Below, one piece after another: positions 34,531 through 47,300 of a stretch of 64,000 bases of DNA (positions are counted from its first letter, which is position 1; each line of letters starts with the position of its first letter). Source of the DNA: Lichtheimia corymbifera B2541 (Eukaryota > Mucoromycota > Mucoromycetes > Mucorales > Lichtheimiaceae). The translations under genes were made by a program, and so were the position numbers. Under the pieces are notes generated by a model. It was given only the letters and a program-made list of their open reading frames with translations. It did not search any database and was not told the DNA's origin. The DNA is taken from NCBI GenBank assembly GCA_000697475.1, contig JNEU01000773.1:1-64000 (forward strand). The letters run 5' to 3'.

Positions 34531-35001
34531 AGCATTTTGTATACACACATTTATTGCATTATAATAAGATTTTATCATCACAATCATGTTCATGAGAATC
34601 CAATGATACACTTTCGGAAATTGACATTCAAGACATGTGCCAATGACTGATTAGCATGGCGTATAAATAAGGTTTATGGTGATGGGAATATAGTATGCCT
34701 TGTTACACGAGTGTTTTTCATGCTACAATCGATTCCACAGTATTCCATTTATTGTAAAAAAAAGGAGATAACAAAGAAGATCAAAAAGGCATTGTTGACA
34801 AAGGACAAACGAAGCAAATAATGATGGTAGATAGCTAACATTGACTATTGAAAAAGACATGTTTCCTTGACGGCATGAATCCAAGGAAAGGAAGCACGCA
34901 ATCCCGATCACATGCCGTTTTTGGAGACATCTTAGCTGACAAACCCCACTCACTCACTTGTTCTCTTTTACTTGTCTCTCTTTTTCTTTCATTCACTTGC
35001 C
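34531..35001. other. Intergenic, Lon promoter
   Basis: AT-rich 3' flank of Nop53, then a CT-rich stretch (34960-34990) just before the Lon ATG. Confidence 0.45.
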
Positions 35002-38000
35002 ATGTCGCATTTCCCAGAAACACTTCCTATTATACCACTGGATGGGAAGGTGCTTTTGCCAGCTGTCGTCCTCAAGATTTCCATGAGAGGCAGAGATGCA
35101 TCCGCCTTGACCCGCCGTCATTTCCGTACTGCAGACCAACGTAAAGGAGCTCATCTCGCATGTGTGCCTTTGAAGCCGCTTCCAGCAGCCGATACCCAAG
35201 CCAACACGTTGACAGAAGAGAAAGCCGTGGTCGTTCAAGGCAACAACAAAAAGAAGGATGATCATGAAGAGTCAGAGCCTGTTGCACTAGTCAAGAAGGG
35301 TGAAAAGGAACGCTTGTGTGAATATGGCTGTGCAGCTCGCATTCTTCGTGTTCAGAGATCTGGGCTTGGCGTTGTATCCGTATTTATTGAAGGTGTTGCT
35401 CGTATCCATGTGGACCGTATTATCCAGGATGATTCAAATTTGCTTGCCAAAGTCAAATACATTGAGAAGCCCACAAAGGAAATCAAGATCGATGACAAGT
35501 TGCGTGACGAGACGATCGCCTTCAAAGCCCTTTGCCGTGAATTCTTGACCAAGATGCGTGATCTTCAAATGCCAGACTCACTCGTGGATCAACTTGCAAA
35601 GCTCATTGACAATGTATCTCCCTTGGTGCTGGCCGATATGCTTGTTTCCATCATTGAAACTTCCTTTGACGAGAAATTGTGGATGCTCTCCAACACAGAC
35701 CCAAAGGAGCGATTGACCAAAATGACTGAATGGATGACTCGACAATTACATGTACGTAGTTTGGATATATATATATGTCATACTATGTTTTATTCACTTT
35801 TGTATCCTCATTTACAGGTGCTCAAGATCTCTGAACAAATCCATTCAAGCATCGAAGGCAAGCTCAACAAGAGCCAACGCGAGTTTTACCTCCGCCAACA
35901 GGTGAGATTCCGTAATTGGTTTCTGATTACGCAATGGATAAATTAATGCGTGTGAACCCTCATTTAGCTTGAAGCCATCAAAAAGGAACTTGGTGAAAGC
36001 GAAGGATCTGCAGGTGGCAAAGATGAAGATGATATCGCCCAGTTGACCCGCCGTTTGACAGAAGCCAATCTTCCTCAAGAAGCTGCCAACGTATCGCAAC
36101 GAGAACTCAAACGACTCAAAAAGTTACAGCCATCATCCAGTGAATGGTCAGTCATACGCAACTATCTCGAATTGATCGCAGATCTGCCATGGTCGAAAAA
36201 GACAGAGGAAACGATTGATATTCAACGTGCTAAACAACAATTGGAAAATGATCATTTTGGGTAAGTTTTGAATTTCTTACATCGACATGTTTTATGCGAG
36301 TCTAACTTGGATGTTACTCAGGTTGGACCATGTCAAGAAGAGAATCATCGAGTATCTTTCCGTTATCAAAATCAAGGGAGATCTCAAGGCACCCATTATT
36401 TGCCTTGTTGGACCAGTAAGTGGAGAGCAGGCCATCCAGTGTATGGAGCAATGACTTATATTTTATAATAGCCTGGTGTTGGTAAAACATCCCTTGGCCG
36501 TTCCATTGCAACATCATTATCCAGAGAATTCCACAGAGTTTCGCTTGGAGGTGTAAGAGATGAGGCTGACATGCGTGGTCACAGGTATATTGTGTTTCTC
36601 CTTCTTTGAAATGAATCATTGACTCATTGATGGGTTATGTATAGACGTACCTATGTTGGCGCTATGCCAGGGTTGATTGTTCAAGGGTTGCGGAAATGTG
36701 GCGTGAATAACCCACTCTTTTTGCTTGGTAAGTGTGTGTGAGAACACGTGATTATGAACCGTGCGTTCTAATCCATTTCTAAAAATAGATGAGGTGGATA
36801 AGCTTGTACATTCAACATATTATGGTGATCCAGGTATATCGGTTGCCAGCCACCATAGGCTATTGTAACTAACGAGGTATCCTTGTAGCTGCTGCACTCT
36901 TGGAAGTCTTGGATCCCGAACAAAACAACAGCTTCTCTGATCATTATCTCAACATCCCATTCGACTTATCAAACGTGTTGTTCCTCGCCACTGCCAACTC
37001 TTTGGACACTATCCCAGGGCCCTTATTAGATCGCATGGAGGTTATTCATCTTAATGGATATACATTTGAGGAGAAGCTTCATATTGCTCGCTCACATTTA
37101 CTCCCAAAACAAATCAAAGCACACGGATTGGAGCCTAACCAAGTGACGATGGCTGATGAAGTCTTACTCAAGATTGCTGAGAATTATACCCGGGAAAGTG
37201 GTGTGCGTAGTTTGGAGCGTACTATTGCCTCGGTGGTGCGAGCAAAGTGTGTTGAATTGGCAGATATCCAAGAGACCGGAAAAATGGACAAATACAATCC
37301 TGAAGTCAAGCTGAGTGATCTCGAAGACATCCTAGGCGTAAGTCACCTCTCTCTCACATGCACGCTTTTATTGGAGTGGGAATCTTATGAAGTTCTAATT
37401 TAGATTGCTGTATTCGAGAAAGAGGTCGCAGAGCGTGAACCCTATCCGGGCGTTGTCACTGGTTTGGCGTACTCTGGTAGTGGTAATGGTGGAATCTTGT
37501 TTGTGGAGGCGACCAAGATGCCAGGCAAGGGAGAATTGCAGTTGACTGGTATGTACAATATAGAGTTATTGTTATTGTTATCATCCATCCATAGTACTAA
37601 CATGGATCAACAGGTTCATTGGGTGATGTTATCAAGGAATCAGCACAAATCGCACTGACATGGGTCAAGGCACATGCATATGCACTCAAGATTGCACCCA
37701 CCAAGCATACCAATATCGTTGAGAATTACGACGTGCACATCCATTTCCCGGGAGGTGCTGTTCCAAAGGATGGCCCTAGTGCAGGTAATGGTTTGGAATT
37801 TACCGGTGATGATAACTTACTGACAATGATGATTCTTTAAAGGTGTGACGCTTGTGAGTGCTTTGGTGTCTCTTTTCTCAGGCTATTGCGTCAAACCAAC
37901 AACTGCAATGACAGGCGAAATTTCCTTGCGTGGACAAGTACTCCCTGTTGGTGGTATCAAAGAGAAGGTGATTTCTGCCCATCGAGCAGGCATTCGCAAG

Positions 38001-38177
38001 ATTATCATGTGCCACAAGAACCGCAAGGATGTCGAATCCGATGTACCGGAAAGTGTGAAGCAAGATATCACATTCGTATACGCAAAGCATATTTGGGACG
38101 TACTTGCTTCTGCTTTGGAAATCAACGACGAATCCGCTGAAAAGTGGTCAATGCGTACCTTGGAGAGTCACTTGTAA
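35002..38177 (+). CDS. LONP2: Peroxisomal Lon protease
   Basis: Eleven exons (35002-35751, 35818-35901, 35968-36260, 36322-36415, 36472-36584, 36645-36727, 36789-36833, 36889-37337, 37404-37548, 37614-37784, 37843-38177) give 853 aa. It has an N-terminal LON substrate-binding domain ([18 protein letters not shown]). The AAA+ module has Walker A GPPGVGKTS, Walker B PLFLLDEVDKL and a LLDRMEVI sensor region. The C-terminal protease has the Ser-Lys dyad (KDGPSAG and [14 protein letters not shown]). No mitochondrial presequence is present. The protein ends in SHL, a conservative variant of the SKL peroxisomal import signal, so it is the peroxisomal form that clears oxidised or misfolded matrix proteins. 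Exon 4 ends after the first P of the Walker A loop. Confidence 0.95.
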
Positions 38178-38374
38178 GCAGTGTGCGTGTAAAATAGATC
38201 CTCCTTAAATTTCGTATCTTTGTATTTGAATTTGAATGGATAAATATATCATATCATTGTACTTTTGCAACTTCTCTATTCGTTCCTTTATTACATGGAT
38301 ATTGTGTATAATATATCATATGAATGCTTTTTCTAAATAGCACGTAGAACTAGAATATCAGGTACAGTGTTCTT
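38178..38374. terminator. Convergent 3' ends of Lon and the MFS gene
   Basis: An AT-rich 197-bp gap with repeated TATATCATA stretches holds both polyadenylation regions. Confidence 0.4.
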
Positions 38375-40375
38375 TTACAAGAGGTATTTACGCTTTCCAG
38401 AGTTTTCTTCATGTCCCTCCATTTGCTTGTTGAGCTTATGCAGATTCAATTTGAGGATGACTGCTGATAATGCTGCCAGCAGCATTGCACCACCGTTGAT
38501 CATATTCGAACCTACATAGCGAGGTGCGTCTGATGGCCATCCCGAGTAGAGTGCAAAAGTACAAATCAGGGCTCCAAAGTTGGCGACTGAAGAAACGATA
38601 CCAGTTGCAGATGCCACTGCTACACCGTCTTCCTTTGAATTGGCCGTCCATGCCATGCTCTAAATGATCTCGGTCAGTTTACCTGCTGTGCTTTATCCTA
38701 TATTATCAAGCAATTACCAGAGGAACAGTGGGATAAGTACCACCAGCAACCACCATCAATCCAAAATAACGAGCACCAAGAGGACCAGCAAAGCTGAGAA
38801 TACAGAATCCCACAAAGGCTGCTGTTGAGCATCCAATAATGAACCATCCACGATCATGGAAATGATCGCTGCACCGGGTAAGCACATACACCATGATACC
38901 GCCAAATACATAGGGTGGAATGCTCATAAGACTGACTTCGATCGAGGTGTATGAACCAATCTCTTGCACAATCTTGGGAATAAAGTAGCCGAGGGAGGTA
39001 GCTGCCATCACCGGTGTAAAGTAAAGCACACAAAATAGCCACACCTTGTAATCCATCAATTGTCGTTTCACTTCAGCTAGGTCACCACTCGAAAAAATGT
39101 TCCTCTTCTTTTCGTCCTCGTTGCTGTCTTCAATGGCTGCCTCTTCTTCGGTTAATGCTAGTCGTTCGCGGATCAAGAGACGTTCATCTTCGGTCAAAAA
39201 GTGCTTGCTTGTCTCAGGCTTGGATGGTAAATAGAAAATGGTGGCAACACCAAAGATGACTGAGATCACGCCAGAGATGAGGAAAAGCCTAGATGGGTTT
39301 GTATAAATCGCTATCATAGAGAAAGAGAAAATAACTATAGCCTACCATTGCCATCCATAGAGATTTCCTCGGGTATCAATGAGTTGCACAGCAGCAGAGA
39401 TCAAACCACCAAATGCACCTAAGAGCAAGCGTACGTCAATCACCACTTGTTACTTTCCATGACCAAATCATTACCTGATGCAGGTCCAGCCAAGTAGGTG
39501 ACACCGATCCTTGATGATATTTCATTGGGTCGATACCATAGGGTGGTATAATAAGCTATTGTTTCCTTGTCAGCCCACCACGGCCCATTGTCATATCCAT
39601 GTCTATCCCAGAAACTTACTAATTCCTATTTAAACAAAACTTCCATCAGCAAACGAGTAACACGGAACAATATCTCTCTTACCTGGCCAAAAGCCTGCTT
39701 CAAACACTCCCTGGATGATGATACCATATGCAATCAATGAATGACACGTGACTTTCACATCCACTACCACCCTTCCTCATACCAGCAAAAACCGCAACAA
39801 GTAGAAATGCCATGCTTGTGAGATGGTTGCCATGCAACCGGTAACGATGCTCCATGTAATCATTATCCGAGCAATCCAATAAGCCGGGTTGACACGTGCC
39901 ATGATCAAGTTGGATGGGACCTCGAATACCTTTTTGAAACAAAGAATGCAAGTTGAGTGCCACTATCAACAGGAAGCAAGAGCTGCGAGCGGGTGCTTAC
40001 AATATATGCAACATAGAATAAACCAAGACCGATATTGTTTTCCTGCCCAGTAAGCCCTGCTGTGGTGGCGAGATCATGGCCCTCTTGTTTGTTCATGGTC
40101 ATAGCGTAACCGACATTGGCTCGATCCTCAACACTCAAAAAGTAAAGAATAAAGATCCAAGGCACAATACGCCAATCGAGTTTCCGTAGCAGTGCTTTTT
40201 CTTGCTCATTGGTCGACGTTGGTGAGCCATTGGTGTCGTCTCTGGCTGTTATATCTGAAGTCGTGCTCTGCTTGTCAGACGTAGCTGAGCGTGCTCGTTG
40301 TCGAATGTCAGGCCATTGAGTACCAAGATCAGCTTCAGGGCTTTGCTGAGACTTGGCGATAGTTTGTGTCGCCAT
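38375..40375 (-). CDS. MFS transporter, anion:cation symporter (ACS/Dal5-like) family
   Basis: Eight exons (40375-40001, 39929-39783, 39710-39683, 39625-39620, 39555-39475, 39418-39346, 39288-38718, 38659-38375) give 521 aa. The order is a cytosolic S/T-rich N terminus, TM1 with LDWRIVPWIFILYFLSVEDR (the D-R of the ACS family), SNLIMARVNPAYWIARIMI, the signature LLGVFEAGFWPGITYYTTLW, an acidic central loop (LTEDERLLIRERLALTEEEA), and six more helices ending near LLAALSAVILKLNL. Relatives carry allantoate, nicotinate, pantothenate or other organic anions across the plasma membrane. The substrate is unknown here. The fourth exon is only 6 nt (GAATTA), needed to keep the frame across the conserved GITYY turn. 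Confidence 0.93.
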
Positions 40376-41070
40376 TGAGAAAGAATGAAAAAGACAAAAG
40401 AGAGAGAGTGTGTGTGTCTAGTGTGAGAATAAATTATCAAATTGTGGGGATGACAAGCAAGTTCGCATGGAGAGGAAGGCATAATACCCCGCCCCGGCTC
40501 TTTGGAGTTTATTCATTCATATGTTGTCTACCGACTAGATGATGACAATGCAAGGAGGCTGACTTGCTTCTTGTGAGAGGAATAGTTTTCTTGTTGTATT
40601 GCTTTAGCAGGCATCCGTTATACCCATATGTCAACCCATATGTCTCGTTAAGATCTCCTTAAGCCAAGTGAAAATACGTCTGCATGAACACCAGAGGATG
40701 CGATTGTTGAATCCAATGGATGCTTGTAGTATTCGTGGTCTGATAAAAACGGCCGCTGTTACAGAAAAAATGTATGCAACACGTAGAGTCGTCGTCCGTT
40801 TCCTTGGCATCATGATCACCTACCTTTTGATTTGTTACATATATTCAGGCGAAAAATTGCCTCCCGCGCGACACATATAGGCGAGATGCCAGGGAGGTGT
40901 ACCAATCCCTCAAATGGTCGTACATACACAAGGTATTGCAATACGATCTCGGCAACTTGACGTTGGCAAAAGCGGATAATCATGGACTCTTTGTTGGCGA
41001 GTGGCCGTGCCTTCGTCTATGCTCCAATAATTCATGTGCCTCTGATCCTTAATAAGCCGCGTAACTGCAC
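40376..41070. other. Intergenic
   Basis: Promoter of the MFS gene (with AGAGAG/GTGTGT runs at about 40401-40420) and the 3' flank of the next gene. No supported ORF. Confidence 0.4.
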
Positions 41071-41996
41071 CTACGGAGGCCTGACTAAATCAATGCATAT
41101 GGGAGTAACCTCAGGATTCCTCAGCACCATTTCAAGAACTTCACCAATGTTCTTGTTAGCTGATATGTGAATATCAGCCAACCCAAAGCTTTGCTGTGTT
41201 GAGGTAATGACAAGCTTCTGGAAATCAATTTCTGGTACCTACAGTACGATGGATATTGAGAGTCCCTTACAGCGGTAGCCTGGTTCCTGGTACGGAATAT
41301 GGCATCAAAAAATATGGCATCAAAAGCCGATAAGCGGTCAACATGCACTATGGGCGGTCTCATATCTTTACTACATCGGATAAGTATATATTAGAAGAAA
41401 AGAGGACAGTTACTTACATACTACATGCCATGAGCCATTACTTACCGTAATACCAAAATCTGCCACCAGAGATGCGATTATACATGTAATGTTGGATAAT
41501 GGTAGGGATTGTCCCTCTCTTGTCAATGTCAAGAAAACGAGAGCCCGGTATAAAACAAACTTGAATGGGGCTTTGGATTGATCAGCATTTCCTTCACTGA
41601 AGATATACCACAGGCCGTCTTCAATGCGCGTTGTCACCTCTGCTTCCTGATGATTATTGGCTGTTGCTTGTGTCAGGTCGTACACCATTCCCCACAGATC
41701 GGATGGGGTCTCATCTTCATTGTAGTTCCTAGGAATGCTGATAATGGCAAACTCTGTGCCACGTGCAGGCTGACCAGTGGGGAAAAAAAAGCCGTATTGC
41801 ACAAGGTGTTGAATATCATGTTTCCGGGTGTACCAGAAACAGTCCTTGACGTATGCATTTATCAACTCATCACATTCGCCAATGATGATGATCAGGCATA
41901 CCACCACCGTACACTATAATAAAGCACGCATATATTAGGCTGAGATCCGTAAGACATTTCACTGCCAATGATAGATTACCGGTGCACCTGCTGCAT
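41071..41996 (-). CDS. Unrecognised multi-exon gene
   Basis: Three exons fit well (41913-41454, 41365-41271, 41238-41071) and a 9-nt first exon (41996-41988, ATG CAG CAG) is the only start I can connect in phase, giving 243 aa. Visible features are a hydrophobic start (VVVCLIIIIGECDELINAYV), FPTGQPARGTEFAIISIPRN, EDGLWYIFSEGNADQ, then a C-terminal part with MRPPIVHVDRLSAFDAIFFD and VLRNPEVTPICIDLVRPP. The donor at 41453 is GTATTA, chosen because it restores the frame. No family comes to mind. It could be a lineage-specific protein, or part of a longer gene whose 5' end I have missed. Confidence 0.45.
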
Positions 41997-42820
41997 TATC
42001 GTCGTTTTGGTGGTCAAGGTGGGATTAACATCGACCACACTTGCCAAACAACTGTTTGCTGGTGTTTTGTATGCGGTGTGAGCCAACAAAAAAAAAGTTG
42101 AGGCTGCATTCTGCCTGCAACTGTACGAGGTATATGGATCGTTGCACGGCCTTGTTAGGTGATGGTTCACTATTCCAATGCATATGAATACAAGAAGAAG
42201 CTAATAAGAAAAGGAGGAGAAATAATGGTCATACATATATTACAAAGAATCCATCAGGAAATAGGGTCAAATGTCACAAAGAGAACAATGAATGCAAATA
42301 ATGAAACAAAGAAGGGCTATGTAGGACATAAAGGCCAATGAATGGATGTCCTCAATTCATAGGATTACACCGCAGGAAATAAGCCTTGACACAGCAGAAA
42401 GCATTTGTGATGGAGCATGCAATCAAATAAGCAAAAGAGATGTGCGATAATGCTGATGACAACAACCTTGCTTCATGTACGTCGGCTGGGCGTGGGAGTT
42501 GTTGTCCATGCAAGAAAAGGAGATTGTGATTGAATGAGCTGATAAAGTGGTCAAGCATCTTAGAATACTAGCAGGTCAAACGAGCAGGCATATCGATCAC
42601 TGATAAATCCACCCACCCAACCATGGGAAAGGTAGCATCCGAATGATGTTATATATGGCAATGCTACTGGCGTACACCAATCGATTAAGGAGATGGAAGT
42701 AATAGTATTCAACTTGGATTTTGATTTAAAGAAGGGGATCAGCCAAAAAGAAGAGTGAGATAGATGGTGGTGGTGGATGATAATATACATGTGTGTGTGG
42801 TATGTCAAAGGTGATCGGGT
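41997..42820. other. Intergenic
   Basis: Nothing recognised. Short ORFs only. Confidence 0.35.
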
Positions 42821-43739
42821 TTACTGCTTATCATTATTGCTGGGGGCCTGATCTCTTCTATCGCTAACGTCTTTGTGTGGTGGAATGGCCATACCACCAT
42901 GCTGACAGCATTTTTCTAGCGCACTGATCGCCCGCTCAAGTTCGTCCATATGCCTTTCATGAGACCGTTCTTGCCTTTTCATCAATTCTTCCCACTCACG
43001 ATCGCGTCGATCTTCCAGTTCAACCAATTTGTCGACATACATGCGATGCTCCTCATCCAACTTGGCTGACATCTTTGCGAGAAAGTCCTTAAGCATTTGT
43101 TCTTGCTTTCTGGTGGATTCTTCAAGTAGACGGCGAACCTGACTGAGAGGGACAGAAACGTCATCGTCACTGTCATTGTCATCACGGCCACGTTTTCGAG
43201 TAATAGGCGTGTTATCCGGCTCCTCCTGTTGTTGCGGTGGTTCGTCTTCGACTTCCAAACGTGTAATATACGGTCCACTCGATCCATCAGGTCCCATCGA
43301 GTCTATCGTATATCTTGGATGCCCAGAGCGATCGTCTTTGGTAGCCTTGCCAACCGCATCATAATAAGGCCATGTGATATTTGGATGAGTACCACCGATA
43401 TCCCTCAGGTCATTGCGGCTACGATTATCGACATATATTATCTATCAAGTTATCCCATTTCTTCTGGAGTTGCCGTATGCTGATGTTGGAAAGGAATGTT
43501 TGATGGTCATCGCCCATTTCTTCGTTTTTAATACGCTCGCGCAACAATTTATCAACCTCACGCCATATCGGGAGATCATCCGATGGATCATCATTCAGAA
43601 GCATCTTTGGATATTGCTCAGTCATAATGGCGATGAACAGCTCTGTACGTTCTCTTCTCCAGCGAACAGCAGCATTGTCCTCAGGACGAGTGGCTCCATC
43701 TTCATGACCCGATTGACGCGTTTGATCATCTACAAGCAT
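42821..43739 (-). CDS. Myb/SANT-like (trihelix) DNA-binding protein with apparent frameshift
   Basis: The first frame (43739 to about 43430) holds a Myb/SANT-like domain: AVRWRRERTELFIAIMTEQ, DLPIWREVDKLLRERI and SIRQLQKKWDNLIDN. It then stops (TAA). A second frame, shifted by one base, continues at once with NRSRNDLRDIGGTHPN and WPYYDAVGKAT, the expected rest of the domain. An RKRGRDDND nuclear-type signal and a long coiled coil (about 43150-42880) follow. The break lies at 43425-43435 in GATAATATATGTCGATAAT, and no GT-AG intron of normal size fits there. It is either an assembly or sequence error in an AT run, a recent mutation, or a real +1 shift. With the shift repaired conceptually the protein is about 305 aa. 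Confidence 0.65.
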
Positions 43740-44309
43740 GGTATTTACACGTTAGAATAAGTTGCATGAATGTCGTGTTTGTTTATAGGGCGTACCTGAA
43801 GAAACACAGACGTGCCAGGGATAGGTAGCTTGTTATTAGTTTTAAACATGTTGATTTCAATGGAACGAGGAATAAAAGAGAAACAAAAAGTTTTAAAGAC
43901 CACACGTATCATCGTCACACTTTATATTGTTCGTTTTGATCATCCATATTAGGAGAAGGAGGGAAGTGGATTCCTCTCAAGGCTCTCTCAAGGTACCCCT
44001 CGGAGGGAATGTCCCAATTTGGTAATGCCCATTTTAGGAACCTCGTCCTTTGTCACTCAAATCGCCAGTCCTCCTGTCAAATGGATCCATGTAAACATGA
44101 CAATGATATATAAACATCCATCTTTATATTCATAAAGCATATGATACACTTAAAATACAATCCATTCAACACACCTTTTTTAGCAAATACCATTAATGAA
44201 CACGATGAAACATATGCAGTAAGAAAACGCAAAGAAATGTATATTGTGTATTGTACAACATGAATTATGAAATGATATGGAGGGGATTGTAGATAATATA
44301 TGAGGGTGA
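43740..44309. other. Intergenic
   Basis: Upstream region of the Myb/SANT-like gene. An ATG-led stretch at 43850-43797 could be a non-coding or extra first exon but does not join in frame. Downstream is the 3' flank of MET10. Confidence 0.35.
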
Positions 44310-47300
44310 TTAGTAGACTTCCAAGATGTACTTTTCCTTCTCCTTCCATTCTTCGATAAGGTTGCCAGCTTCCTTCTCATCGATACCACCAAAGTTCTTG
44401 AGACCATAGACAACAGCATCCTTGACATCAGGTACGGGCCAAGTGGGACCACAGAGGTAAAAGTGACCATTGCGGGTGACGAGGTAATCATGGAGCAACT
44501 CGGCATCTTCCATCATCTTGTGTTGGATATAGACCTTCTTCTTGCCATCACGTGAGAACGCCAAACCCATGCGCGTCAACAAGCCATCAGCGTGGTAAGC
44601 TTCAAGTTCTTCACCATACAAGTACTCCATGCTACGATAACGCGAACCAAAGTAGAGAACCATAGGACCGACCTTGCGACCAGCAGCCTTGGCAATAGCA
44701 CGTTCTTGAATGAATGCACGGAAAGGAGCCATACCGGTACCAAGACCAGCCATGATGACAGGTTGTTCATCAAGAGGAGGCAACTTCATGACGGAAGGCT
44801 TGATAGAAACAGTGACATCGGAACCGACTTGCAAGTTGGCGAGATAACGAGTACATTGGCCATAACGCTTCTTGCCAGCAGCATTCACCCAGTCGACAGC
44901 AACCACCAACAAGTGCACAGAGTTGGGATGCATCTTTTGAGACGAGGCAATCGAGTAGTGACGAGGCTTGATGGAGGTGATCATGTTGACAAGAGCTTCC
45001 ACTGGGGGCTTGGCAGAGGTGAATTCACGCAACAAATCCTCATAAGTCACCGTATCATCGACACGCTTCTTGTATTCCTCCTTGCCTTCAGAAGACACCA
45101 AGAACAACAATTGCTCCTTCTCCTTAGGATCCGTGGCATACGATGCAAGGGCTTCATAAAACTTCTTGGATGGACGGCCAAAGATATCCAAAGTCTGAGA
45201 GAACAATTGGAAAATGGTGCGAGTTTCCTTCTTGCCCAAGTCGTTGTTCTTGACAGTGACCACATCTTCGCCCTTGAGACCATACCATTCGAGGAAAGCA
45301 ATAACATCATTGTAGTCATTGTGACCATGGACACCAAGAGCATCACCAAGCTCGTACTTGAGGTTAGAACCAGTGGTATCAAACTCGAGATGGAAGACGT
45401 TACGATCATAAGTGGTAGGAGTCAAACGCTTGTTCTCGGACAACTTGATCAAGTAGGTGTTCTCATGCAAATCAGGTCGCACAGCAGACTCAGTGCCATA
45501 AGCTTCCTTGAACATGACTTGCCAGGCAGCTTGATGCCATTTGCCAACTTGACCCAATTCTTGTTCACCTTCATCGACAGCAGTAGCAGCGTCACTGTCA
45601 ACAGCTTCCTCCTCATCAACAACAGCACGTGCAATGGGACGAGTGGGCAACACCTTATCGCTCACTTCCAAGATGGTCCATGGAGGCAAAAGCTCGATAC
45701 GCACAAGTTGCTTGGCAACAGACTCAAGGACTTCATCCACCAAAGAATAGAGTTCACGCTTGTTGCCTTGATCATCCTCAGCCACGGAAGGATCCAACTC
45801 ATAGTACAAGGATGCAAGACGCTTGGTGGCCTCCTTGGCTTGTTGTTGTTGCGTCAACACCAAATAGGCCGCTTCCCAAATGATATGGCTCGACTTGCGG
45901 TGCAAACCAACTTGTTCAAGAATGGAGGCAGCATCCAAAGTGTATAATTGAATATCGAGTTGAGTCAATGCCAGCTTGAACTCGTTTGTCAACTGTCCTT
46001 CGATCTCTTCACCATGCTTCCAAGGACCATTCACCACCAATGTAGCCTTCTTGCCAGCAGATGCCAAAATGTCGTACTCCTTGGTCAATGCAATGTTGTG
46101 AACGCCAATGAATCCAGACTTGCTTTCGACATTTTGGTTGAGACGAGAGTTGATAACAGCACCACCCACGCGGTATGCATCACGTGCTGATTGCAAAGTG
46201 ATATCCTTTTTGTCTTGATGCAAAAGATGGGCGATATGGGTAGCAGCATCAGCACTGCCGTCTTGTTCAAGATCCCAAAAGATGGCGCCTTCCTCAACAA
46301 CAACATCCTCGCTTTGTACTTGCAAGAATTCCTCAGATGCCAAGTCAACAAAGGTCTTGTTTTCAGCTTCCTTGACAATGAGAGGGATATGAGCGGCACC
46401 AAGGTGACCAAATGTGCTAGCTTGAGCAGTGACAAGACGAGGACGGGCTTGACGAGCCAAGGAACCAAAGCGGATGGCTGCAGCAATATCCAAAAAGAGA
46501 GGACCATTGAATGCAAACAAGCCATCGGTTTGTTCAAGAACAACGACATGACGTGTGGAGGATGGCAAACTGGCAATGAAACCAGCTTCAGACCAAGGAC
46601 GATAAGCACGCACCGTTACCAAGCCGACCTTGTTGTTGGAAGCAGCAGCAGCAGCACGCTGAACAGCATGTGACACTGAAGCAACCGAAGCACCAAGGGA
46701 TACCAAGACGGTTTCAGCATCAGTAGCACCGGTATATTCAAAAGCCTTGTAACCGAATTGACCAAGGACACTTTCAGTGACAGCATAGGCATCACCACCA
46801 CTAGTAGTAGAAAGCGAAGCCAACTTGTCATATGAATAAAGAGAAACCTTTTGAATATCAGAAGCAGCACCATCAAAGTAGTGAATGACGGGTAAGCCAG
46901 CAGCCTTGGCAATGAGATGAGCGGCAATGGCCATATCATGTGCTTCTTGAACGTTGCTTGAAGAGAGAACAATGGCACCCGAATTACGAGCAGCAAGGAC
47001 AGCATCCACTTGAGAATAAGCAACCAAGTTCTCATCGACTGAGAAGGCACCCACATGGAATACGACAGGTTGACGAGCAAGAGCAAGAGCGTGGATGTTG
47101 GGGATCATGGATAAAAGTGCTTGAGAAGAAGTGAGCACGGAGGCAGTCTTTGTGTTGTTCTCAATAGCGCCCTGAACAGCTTGCAATGCACCGGCTCTTG
47201 TTTCCATTTCGATCACCTTGACAAGATCACCCTTGCTGTTGCGGATAGATGCTTGCCAATCCTTGAGTTGATGACCAAGATAGTTGCCAGCATGACCGGG

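Noticed and set aside
44592..45947. 451-codon plus-strand ORF
   Set aside because: Lies wholly antisense to MET10; low-complexity composition and no domain. Explained by codon bias of the real gene.
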